Translations under genes and position numbers: made by a program
NCBI RefSeq assembly: GCF_024679095.1
Contig: NC_066576.1
Coordinates: forward strand, 8,547,502 to 8,611,501
Source: Eriocheir sinensis
Lineage: Eukaryota > Arthropoda > Malacostraca > Decapoda > Varunidae
Reading direction: 5' to 3'
Length of the DNA stretch: 64,000 nt
Notes under the pieces: model-generated
Database searches by the model: none
Told to the model about the DNA's origin: nothing
What the model saw: the letters and a program-made list of their open reading frames with translations, nothing else
Shown here: positions 56,661 through 64,000 of the stretch, one piece after another
How the letters are laid out: each line of letters opens with the position of its first letter
Numbering within the stretch: position 1 is the stretch's first letter

Positions 56661-59600
56661 TATTGTTGTTATTATAATTATTACATACCTGTTGATCCTC
56701 ATGTTCCGGAGGGGCGCGGCGGGAGGTGGGGGGGAGCTGGCGCCCATGCAGCCCGAGGATATCCTCCGTGCGCCGGGCTGCCGCGGACCCTTGAGGGGAC
56801 GAGTCCCTCCTAGCATCGCCGACAGCTCCTGCGGGTCTTCGTTCTCCTCCTCATTGTCGGCCTCGTCACCATCATCCTCCAAGGAAATGCCCAACTGAAT
56901 GTCGAGCTAGAGAGGATGAAGAAGAGGAGGAGGGGGAAGGAGAGGAGTAGGAGGAAGGGGAGGAGGGGGAAGAGGAGAAGGGGGAACTCTTGTTAATTAT
57001 CTGTAGGTAGTATTGTAATCTTTCGACCTAGATAAAAGAAATCTGGGAGTAATTAAAACAATGCACTGCGAACGTCAGAAGTTGGCGCTTAGCAGCATTT
57101 TATCTAATGTTATGTAACTCCTGTTGGGGTGAACGTCTGGACTTGCTTTAAAGCCTAAAAGGGTATAACTTACATGGGGCGAGCTTTTGAAGAATCATTC
57201 TGTAGTGCAGTGAGTGGTAGCACGGTCGCCTCACAAACCAGAGGTCCCGGGTTCGAATCCTGGGTGGAGTGGAGACAGATAGGCAGTCCCTTTAATCCAA
57301 GGCCCCCGTGAACCGTGCAGTGAATGGGTACCAGGTGTCAGCAGCGGGTTATGTCCCGTCTCCCGGGTGTGTGTGGGTGTTAGGTTTCAGCCTCACCCAG
57401 ATAGACGTCCCTTGTAAGTTTCATATTCCTTCGGGAGCGCGTGCGCACACACACACACGCACACACCTGGCCCGGTAGCTCAGTGGACAGCGTCTGCCTC
57501 ACAACCAGAAGGACCGGGGTTCGATTCCCCGGCCGGGTGAAGAAAAGTTGGGTTTATCTTTCACGTGTAGGCCCTGTTCACCTAGCAGTGAGTAGGTACG
57601 CGACGTCAGGCAAGGAGTTGTGACCTCGTTGTCGCAGTGTGTTGTGTGTGAGTGGTCTCAGTCCTACCCGAAGATCGGTACTATGAGCTCTGTGCTCTTC
57701 CGTTGGGGACCGCCTGGCTGTCTCGAGAGAGACCCGCAGCAGACCAAGAGGTGAATTACGCTTGACCTTACCTTCTTCTCGTGTCGGGTGTTGCAGGGAT
57801 CGGCGGGCGGCGGCACGGAACCGGGCGTGGTGTCGTCGGTGTCTGATGGGTGACACTTCGGTGCTTCAGGCGGTGACGTCCTGGTGTCGAGGATGCATCC
57901 CCCTGAGGAGCCGATGCTGGTGATGGTGGTGGATGCGTAGTCAGACGTCCCCTTTTGAGTTGTCGACTTCTGAGCCTTCTCCCCCTGCGGCAACACCTGC
58001 TCCAGGGTGCTCGAGAGGGAGTGGGACAGCAGGTGTGGGTACATCTGGGACACCACCTCGTAGGCGTTAGTACGGGAGGACAGGCAGGGCAAGACATCAG
58101 GCGGCAGCGTTTGGGAGCGGCTGAGGAAGGTTGGCAGCAGCACCATCGAAGCCGAACCGCGCAGTGTGTCGGCGGGGTGTTCCTCGGGGGAGAGCAATGC
58201 CGCCACGTCCCCGGACTGCACCAGCCGCCGCAGCTCGTCCAGCGAGGGCAACGCCAGGTGGCCTCCGCGTCCCCCTACCGTCTCAGAAGATTGGGAGGTG
58301 GAGCCCCGGTGGCTGCTGGGGGCCGGAGTGGAGCGGGTGTGGCGGTGATTGGAGGAGGAGTCACGCGGCGTCCACTCAAGGTCCCGCATGAGGGCGCCGC
58401 ACACCACCATGTTGAGCAGCACTCCCGCCAGCAAGATGAAGGACAGCCGCCAGCCCCAGTTGTCCATTAGGTACTGGATTAGCGGCGCGAACAGGAAGGT
58501 GCCGATGCCGCTCCCTGCCACCGCGATGCCCGTGGCCAGAGAACGCTTCTTCTCGAAGTAAAATGCAACAATAACGATGGCGGCCACGTAGCACACCGCC
58601 AGCCCGAGGCCCGTGATCACACCCACCGTCAGCAGCAGCAGAGGAATCGTATTGACGAAGGCACTGATGAAGAAGCCGAACGAGGCCACCACCGCCCCAA
58701 TGATGGTGACCGTCTGGCAGCCGTAGCGGTCGGTGAGGATGGATGCGAGTGGCCCCGCCAGGAGGGGGATAGCCATGAACAGGCTCCCCACCCAAGACGT
58801 GAGAGACTTCCCCTCCTGAAAGTAGCTGAGCAGCTCCACAAAGAGCACGCCAAAGGACATAGTGATACCGTCAGCGATGCAGTGCACCATGAAGGACGCG
58901 GCCACGATCACCCAGCCCCAACCCCCGTCCGGTGCGCGTCTCTCCAGCTCCGTGGCGCCGGAGTTGCCGGAGCTGCTCGAACTGGAGCCGAGGCTGAGAC
59001 TGCTAGAGCCGGAGATGTGGCGACCCCGCCACTTCTTAGAAAATGAAAGACTAGAGGCAACGTCCGACGGGGAGGTATCGGGCAGCTTGGTCCAGAGGCG
59101 CGGCAGCTGGTCCCCACTGCTTGGGGTGGAGGCCCCGCACGGAAGTTTGCGCAGTGTCACCTGGCCGCCCTGTGTAACCAGCGTGTCGTGCAGCAGCCGC
59201 TGTTCTTCCTCCTCGTCGTACGGCGTGTGGAACTGGACGTGCGCTCCGCTGGGTGCCCTCGTGCCCGCCTTGAGGCAGCCGCTGGTGGGCGTACAAGGGC
59301 TGCGGCCGCCCAGGTCCTTCATGCTGGGGTCAGGGGAGAGGCCAATGGCCACGCTCAGCCCTGCGGGGACGCTTGAGTCACCGCCGCATGACGCGATGGG
59401 GCTCAACTCGCCACAGGTGGAGGCTTTTTTAAACTTATATTCCCTGGATTTAGTGGAAGCCCCGTTGGTGCTGCTGCTGCTGCTGCTGCTACCAGGACTG
59501 TTGCCTGAGTCACTCCTGTTACTTATGTCGCTGACCCGTGGAGAGTCAGATGAAGACAGAGACGAGTAATCGGAGCTTGATTGTTTTTGTCGCCTTTGAA

Positions 59601-60243
59601 CTAAGGGTATTTTTGATGTAAGCAAACTGTTGACCTCGAGGAAGCTTTGCCCCACCTGGGACTCCTGATCTTGAGTCTTATTCTCCGCGACAAACACTTG
59701 GTCTTTCTTAGCGGCCTCATCTAGACCACGATTTCTCCTGGTCCTGGCCGCCAGCAGGGCACCTTCTTCCCACCCAGGTCCCGTTTGCGTGCTGCCGTCC
59801 ACCATGCACGGCCTGGGCCAGCTTTCCTCGCCTCCACTCGTCGTCTCGCCGTTACATAGGCTCTCACTAGAGGAGACGATTTTGCCGTAGGCGCCGCAGA
59901 GTTTCTCGTCTATACCATTTGGGGCCAGGCCACCAAAATGTCCCGCCAGGCCCCTCTCTGTGTCATCCTGCCCCTCGTAGCTCACCTGCACAACACAGCC
60001 GCCCTTGGCAACGGCCACGCTCAGTGCGTCCTTCTGGTGCTGGGGAGAGAAGCCCACACCGCCATGGGCCAGGGTAGGGGCGGCGTGGGAAGGGCTCCTC
60101 GCCGCCCCCGCACTGTCTGCCCCGCCGCCATAAGGCGACGACTCGCCATCTTGGTCTGAGTCTCCTGCGCCCCCCGTCTCCGCGGCCCCCTCGCTCATGC
60201 CCGCCGCCGGCATCGGCCGACTCACTACGTCCACCGCCGACAT
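50785..60243 (-). CDS. Monocarboxylate transporter-like protein (SLC16/MFS), six coding exons, 1,181 aa
   Basis: SLC16 proteins move lactate, pyruvate, thyroid hormones or related anions across the plasma membrane; the substrate here is unknown. Exons on the minus strand: 60243-57772, 56906-56689, 56366-56249, 55400-55170, 53516-53234 and 51008-50785 (TGA). All phases close. Residues 1-435 are a hydrophilic, Ser-rich extension without membrane segments. The family signature PDGGWGWVIV opens TM1 (about 437). The second signature YFEKKRSLATGIAVAGSG lies at TM5 (about 561). TM6 ends near 620. A loop of about 315 residues, acidic near its end, precedes TM7 in exon 4 (YLVFAMSNFVLYVFYDTVY, after 937); exons 5-6 complete TM8-12 and a short PRPIQL tail. 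Typical family members are 430-520 aa; long arthropod ones are known. The ATG is the first in a GC-rich open frame; introns carry many transposons but no exon is broken. Confidence 0.94.
51310..51600 (-). mobile_element. SINE, same body as 14330-14645 and 54390-54780
   Basis: The text taggccattcggtgataac, caggacggcatgttagtag and ggcaccgagaggctttc matches the inverse of parts of the nested SINE at 54390-54780 and resembles 14390. A tRNA-like head (ggtggctgagtacttgatt on the minus strand) lies at about 51595. It is intronic in the transporter. Confidence 0.6.
51755..51960 (+). mobile_element. tRNA-derived SINE with (CA)n end
   Basis: Box-A-like taactcggtgattaaaag and box-B-like gaggttcaagccccgc are followed by a body (gatttttccgctgacaag) and a (CA)n end. 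It is preceded by (CA)n at 51716-51753. It is intronic in the transporter. Confidence 0.6.
51968..52230 (+). mobile_element. tRNA-derived SINE
   Basis: The head is cgtggcgcaactggttagaa then gcggtttgagcccactc, followed by ttccgttgattaggagtgg, ttactgtcccccc and gtggtgtgtgagttcctgg. The body matches the minus-strand SINE at 40190-40390. Confidence 0.6.
52370..52545 (+). mobile_element. LINE reverse transcriptase fragment
   Basis: Encodes [18 protein letters not shown] then DLDRLVAWADRRQMEFNSQK: motif C and the following region of a CR1/jockey-like reverse transcriptase. It lies in the last intron of the transporter, on the opposite strand. Confidence 0.75.
52687..53106 (+). mobile_element. hAT transposase C-terminal remnant, 139-codon open frame
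   Basis: hAT transposases end in a dimerisation region; domesticated relatives (ZMYM-like) keep it too. The frame reads LPVTVASAERSFSKLTLIKN near residue 78, the conserved dimerisation block, then HLRSTMGQERFSALSLLS and ends TGA at 53104. The upstream catalytic part is absent: codons before residue 60 are only weakly family-like. It is antisense within the last transporter intron, 128 bp from exon 5. The open frame over the dimerisation block suggests either recent decay or chance survival. Confidence 0.75.
54008..54230. repeat. (AC)n and (CAAA)n microsatellites
   Basis: A (CA)n run at 54008-54068 and a (CAAA)n run at 54176-54215 ending in (CA)n flank 100 bp of ordinary intron. Confidence 0.95.
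54245..55143 (+). mobile_element. CR1/jockey-like LINE 3' end, split by a nested SINE
   Basis: The left part encodes, with frame changes, RPRLEYAAIVWSPS-type text and a KVERIQRAA-type stretch (to about 54388). The right part (from about 54785) encodes YKKRLKRLNFLTLEHMRERG then DLIVVYRVLNGIEKVGKKD. It ends caactaggtaagtat followed by (AC)n, as at 16620. It is antisense in the transporter intron between exons 4 and 5. Confidence 0.8.
54390..54780 (+). mobile_element. tRNA-derived SINE nested in a LINE
   Basis: The head gaggcgatggctgagtagtc (box A) and cgcgggttcgcaacccgcc (box B) precede a body with gtggtctaagactaccc, ggtgcctgcgcc-like text (acctgcgccccaatgggc), gactaccatcaggcccc and an A-rich end (gtaagaaaaaaaaaa). 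Adjacent LINE coding text resumes directly after it. Confidence 0.75.
55144..55169. repeat. (AC)n tract that forms the exon 4 donor of the transporter
   Basis: On the minus strand, transporter exon 4 ends GGAATG and the intron starts with (GT)n from 55169 downward. The same tract is the 3' tail of the LINE at 54245-55143. Confidence 0.9.
55425..55615 (+). repeat. 22-bp minisatellite
   Basis: About nine units of cagtacaccccacaccagcc plus at, starting about 25 bp upstream (in gene sense) of transporter exon 4. Confidence 0.92.
55640..56245. other. Transporter intron 3, unassigned part
   Basis: No coding or repeat feature recognised between the minisatellite and exon 3. Confidence 0.35.
56485..56570 (+). 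mobile_element. SINE 3' fragment
   Basis: After a (CA)n run, ggctggccgtctcgagag and acccgcagcagaccaagagg match the end of the SINE at 57470-57760. It is in transporter intron 2. Confidence 0.6.
57190..57462 (+). mobile_element. tRNA-derived SINE
   Basis: The head gtgagtggtagcacggtcgc (box A region) and cccgggttcgaatcctggg (box B) precede a body with agtgaatgggtaccaggtg, atgtcccgtctcccggg and a (CA)n end. It is in transporter intron 1. Confidence 0.75.
57470..57760 (+). mobile_element. tRNA(Val)-like SINE directly beside the exon 1 donor
   Basis: The head from ggcccggtagctcagtgg through gcctcacaaccag to ggggttcgattccccgg folds as a near-complete tRNA with a CAC anticodon position and a near-complete acceptor stem. 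About 215 bp of body and the gtctcgagagagacccgc tail continue in unit with it, so it is a SINE rather than a tRNA gene. Its end lies about 6-10 bp inside the intron from the donor of transporter exon 1 (57771). Confidence 0.75.
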
Positions 60244-60259
60244 GAGGCCTCGGGCTTGA

Positions 60260-60660
60260 CACTCTCGTCAACACAACACAGGCCACGCAGCGACACACAA
60301 CACTCACTCATCTACTTAATAAAGCACTCGAGGGTCACACTTCGCACACACATAATCTAAGTTTAGTGTTAATAAAGGTTCAACATTTATGTCAGTACTC
60401 TCACTAGGGTTCACTTTGTGGCCCCGGGGGGCAGCGGGTAAAGTCCGGGCGGGCCGCGGTGACACTTTGCTGAAGAGGGGCGCGTCGCTGCCGCCGATGG
60501 TGTCCCCGGAGCAGGTACAGCAAGGGGCGGCGGGGCGGGGCAAGGGATGAAGAGGGTGCAGAGACGGGGACAGGGTAGAGGGGAGGGAAGGGGTCAGAGC
60601 CCAAGGCGCCAGCACCAGGAGCAGCACGCCCTCACATGACCCTGGCCCGGCCATCACACT
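60260..60660 (-). promoter_or_regulatory. GC-rich promoter/5' UTR region of the transporter
   Basis: CpG-rich sequence, continuous with the GC-rich first exon, lies upstream of the ATG at 60243. It contains GGGGCGG-type GC boxes (about 60525-60540) and no TATA box. The transcription start cannot be fixed. Confidence 0.4.
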
Positions 60661-60724
60661 CCGCCCTGAAACACACAGGTGAATATTACCGGCAGGACAA
60701 AACTGATGGCTTCCTATATACCTG

Positions 60725-60917
<193 letters not shown>

Positions 60918-60949
60918 GTGTAAGGCATTGGAGACATATTTTTAAACAT

Positions 60950-61245
60950 TTCGTCGCCCAAGTTCATATATTTGACACGTAACTGAATGCTCTATCGGCC
61001 ACCTCTTCAGATTCTTTACAGGAGCAGCGAGTAGCGGGCTTTTTCATTGTTTCCTTTTTTTGTGTGCCCTTGTGCTGTCTCCTTTGCTGTAAAAAGAAAA
61101 AAAAAGGCTTTCGCAGGATTTCTGAGTACATCGAGGGGTACTGTTATAACCCTGGTGGTAGTTTAACGGAGTTTCTTTAACAGTGCTTAATATGGGTCGA
61201 ATCTCTTTCTTGGCCTTTGGAAATGCTTGATATGGGTCAGAAGCG
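60950..61245 (+). repeat. Copy of the 21900/42226 repeat family with a nested SINE-tail repeat
   Basis: The left part (tttcgtcgcccaagttcata, tatttgacac) and right part (ggctttcgcagga, tataaccctggtggtag, ctttggaaatgcttgatat) belong to the family. Between them, 61020-61105 is the ggagcagcgagtagcgggc unit with an A-rich end. Confidence 0.7.
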
Positions 61246-61854
61246 TGTAACAATACCGACCTTGATCTCGTGGGTGCAGGGTGGGGGAGCGGTAAAGGAA
61301 CAGGAAGGGTTAGGGTTCTGTGGATGTTTGTTCTAAGGCGATTTGCTTCTATCCGGTAAACAGAAAATCGAGCTGTATACACATGGGCACTCACAGCAAC
61401 GGCCCTGTGTATGTGTGCCAGCGTTGCCAAATTGTCGTACTCTGAACATTGCATTTATCATTTTTAGGCCGGAAGACTGCCGCAACCACACAAACAACGA
61501 TAGAACATTAGAGTTAGCGTTAAAACTGTTATTTATTGATGCTTTTTGTGTTTTTTGCTTTAGTTATCGGTCAGAAACTACGACAGTGCAATGCGATGAG
61601 TATGATAATCTGGCAACGCTGATGTGTGCTGTGTTCAACTTTTTCATGCCTTTGGATTCAGTAGCCACATGGGATACGCTTTCTTCACTTTACACAGTGA
61701 GTACATTTTTTATTTCACATCACTCCGTCTTCGTATTCCAAGGCATCAAACATATGACCTGTATTGTTTGTATTTCCTTGCGTGCCAGTACAAATGTTTT
61801 CTATCGACTAGGTTGAAAGTATTCTTCTTTTCCTAAGTAATTTTTCGTCCTTAC

Positions 61855-61859
<5 letters not shown>

Positions 61860-61917
<58 letters not shown>

Positions 61918-61921
61918 GCCT

Positions 61922-61994
<73 letters not shown>

Positions 61995-62000
61995 CACGGG

Positions 62001-62033
<33 letters not shown>
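61860..62033. repeat. (CA)n microsatellite cluster
   Basis: Three CA runs separated by cgggcctgcg and cgcacacacacgggcc. A (GT)n run follows at 62142-62182 and another (CA)n at 62336-62380. Confidence 0.95.
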
Positions 62034-62036
<3 letters not shown>

Positions 62037-62139
62037 GAGTTATCACAATTTTTACATATGCGATGCGAACAGTGGTATTAATGGAAAAACATTTAAAAAT
62101 CAACAAAATATACATAAAGTCTGAAAATATAAAATCTGA

Positions 62140-62186
<47 letters not shown>

Positions 62187-62334
62187 CAAGCTCTCCGGAC
62201 TGCGGATTCTACTGTGGTGTGACGTCACGAAGAGAGCACGAGAGAGGAGGAGGGTGAGGAGAAGAGTATTGATTGGCAGGAGGAGGCCAGTGGGTCAGTC
62301 TTTCCCGCATCTCCCTCGCGGCCTACCCATTCAC

Positions 62335-62382
<48 letters not shown>

Positions 62383-62459
62383 CCATTATTTACTTTTATT
62401 GCTGAAAATATCCTTCTTCCTCCTATTAATCTATATAAATTTATCTACTAATATTTCTA

Positions 62460-62520
62460 CCCTATCTATCTATCTATCTATCTATTTATCTATCTATCAG
62501 TCTATCTATCTAAATCTGTA
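62460..62520. repeat. (TCTA)n microsatellite
   Basis: About twelve TCTA units with single-base variants. Confidence 0.9.
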
Positions 62521-62576
62521 TTATCTCTAAATGCTACTCTAAACAAGAGACTGAACATCTAGGCAAAATTATCCTT

Positions 62577-62702
<126 letters not shown>

Positions 62703-62704
62703 CT

Positions 62705-63325
62705 ACAATAATGTCATAATTCTCAATCATTTTAATCCACGGCAGGTCTATCGCCTTTCCCAACATCCTCCACATCTCTCTGTCTGGTGTTAACGTGCGC
62801 CATCCTGTTCCGGCAGACACTAATACCACCTCTCCGTCTGCTGCTCTGCCCGCCCTGACTGCTGCGGTCCCTGAGGCTGCCACTCTGTCACTTTGTTGTC
62901 CGTCTGTTATCAGTTCCACGCGCGTTATGACCAACGTGTCCACCGGTCAGAAGAAAAACTTTCAAGATGAGATTCCAAAATCTTTCAAGTTCAAGCAAAA
63001 TCTTTCAAGGTAGAGAAATATTGAATTTCCTTATGAAATTTAGTAATTCTAGTAATTACAGATACTTTCCAATTCAAAGAATATTCTTGACTTTACCTTA
63101 AGTAAAAGAAAACGAGTATTTTGTAAGGTACTCAATAATTTTAATAAATAAATACATTTTTTTTAAATCTGTCTTCTCGTATAATTTTCGGAGGGTTTTC
63201 GGGTTCTTTCCAACATTTACCTTGCCGCCCTACATAATATTATGTTACTTGCGTTCCCCACTTGTTACCACAAGAGCATTCTATAAGTTCTCATAACAAC
63301 TATACAATTTTAGTCAAACAAAAGG
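62705..63325. other. Intergenic stretch, nothing recognised
   Basis: AT-rich from about 63000. A weak frame at 62795-63010 shows no domain. Confidence 0.35.
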
Positions 63326-63329
63326 ACCT

Positions 63330-63480
63330 GCCAGCTTTGCGACTGCGAGTCTGAGCTCAACAAGACACTCCACGTCCCGTTCTCGTCTGACTTTAGCGTT
63401 GACAGACATTCGATCAAAACATTCGATCAGTTTTCCTCGGAGGCGACGTTTCTCAAGAGAGGACATGTTAAGGGTGGAAA
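63330..63480 (-). mobile_element. LINE 3'-end scrap
   Basis: The minus strand encodes MSSLEKRRLRGKLIECFDR, the TLE-x-RR-x-RGD-like segment that follows the reverse transcriptase in CR1-like LINEs (compare 38.6 kb and 16.3 kb). Confidence 0.55.
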
Positions 63481-63800
63481 GTGTTGATGTGGAAATGTTA
63501 GTGGTGGCAGAGGTTGGTTTGGAAGGGGTGAGAAGGGGATTTGGAAGAGGTAGGGTGGGCAGGGGGGTAAGGGTAGGCATGGTAGAGGCGGTGCATGACG
63601 GACTGGCAGGGGTGGGACAAAACAGAGATGGTAGAGGTTGGTTTGGAAGGGGTGAGAAGGGGGCGGGAGGGCGGTGATGGTTAGGGTGGATGTTGCGAAG
63701 GTGGGAGACAGGAGGTGGCATGGGAGGGACGGAACAGATGCGGTAGAGGTGGGAGAAGACAGAACAGAGGTGGCAGGGGTGGAGGGCAGGGGTGGAGGGG
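63480..63800 (+). repeat. Degenerate GGT/GGCA-rich minisatellite
   Basis: Units such as ggcagaggttggtttggaag and gggtgagaaggggg recur at about 63505 and 63628, with variants between. Frames open on both strands are repeat artefacts. Confidence 0.6.
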
Positions 63801-63884
63801 AGACAGGAAGCAGGGGCGGCAAGTGTTTAGCGCGTGAAGCCCATGGACAGGCGACAGGCTTCCTTGACACTCCCACCCGACCTT

Positions 63885-63922
63885 GTTCACTCACTCACTC
63901 ACTCACTCACTCACTCACTCAC
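63885..63922. repeat. (TCAC)n microsatellite
   Basis: About nine TCAC units. Confidence 0.95.
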
Positions 63923-63934
63923 TTTTTGAGCCGA

Positions 63935-64000
63935 TATCACAGTCCAACACAGTGTCTTCGTAGCAGCCCGAACCAAACATAGAATCCCATACAATCCATA
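63935..64000. mobile_element. Short MITE, copy 2, cut by the window edge
   Basis: gccgatatcacagtccaaca, cagtgtcttcg, cagcccgaaccaaac and aatcccatacaat are the inverse of the right part of the element at 21179-21427. Confidence 0.65.

Noticed and set aside
57478..57547. A true tRNA-Val(CAC) gene
   Set aside because: The cloverleaf is nearly complete, but the top anticodon-stem pair is mismatched and a SINE body and tail shared with 56519-56563 follow without a Pol III terminator directly after the acceptor.
63313..63894. Proline-rich minus-strand proteins near the right edge
   Set aside because: They translate a degenerate GGT/GGCA minisatellite. Only the short LEKRRLRGKLIECF stretch is meaningful, and it is a LINE remnant.

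Overview
The window is animal nuclear DNA: split genes with GT-AG introns, dense microsatellites, tRNA-derived SINEs, non-LTR retrotransposon fragments and many short inverted-repeat elements. This texture, with CR1-like elements ending in an 8-bp tandem tail and abundant (CA)n-tailed retroelements, fits a decapod crustacean, probably a crab. That placement is an inference from repeat style, not from a marker gene.

Three genes can be built exon by exon with phases that close. (1) + strand, about 150-13100: an importin alpha of the KPNA2/alpha-1 clade, 10 coding exons, 523 aa, with a promoter at the left edge holding three evenly spaced CCAAT boxes. (2) - strand, 27329 (or further upstream) to 20056: an unrecognised, proline-rich protein of about 1,237 aa. 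It carries at least four or five copies of a beta-rich module that usually ends in a W-x-G-x-K-P-like motif, separated by tandem low-complexity linkers. (3) - strand, 60243-50785: a 12-TM SLC16/monocarboxylate-type transporter of 1,181 aa in six coding exons, with a 440-residue N-terminal extension and a loop of about 315 residues between TM6 and TM7. A broken carbohydrate-sulfotransferase copy (17558-18495, - strand) and a frame-damaged proline-rich coding remnant (33370-34278, + strand) also appear.

The rest is mobile or repetitive. 0-13 kb: importin gene, with introns carrying foldback elements, a nested piggyBac-type MITE and a 1.16-kb TA-flanked element. 13-20 kb: SINE, LINE remnant, sulfotransferase pseudogene beside a palindromic repeat. 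20-29 kb: the multi-module gene and foldback elements. 29-50 kb: gene-poor, with LINE reverse transcriptase remnants (32.1-33.1 and 38.2-39.5 kb), an 88-bp tandem array grown inside a TA-flanked transposon (36.9-38.1 kb), several minisatellites, and a piggyBac-type MITE inserted in another (46.7-47.6 kb) beside an unoccupied copy. 50-60 kb: transporter gene, with introns hosting SINEs, LINEs and a hAT transposase remnant. 60-64 kb: GC-rich transporter promoter, a 186-bp (CT)n tract and other repeats.

The genes look functionally independent. The most unusual observations are the multi-module protein, splice sites built from microsatellite or minisatellite DNA, and several transposon nestings whose order of insertion can be read directly.
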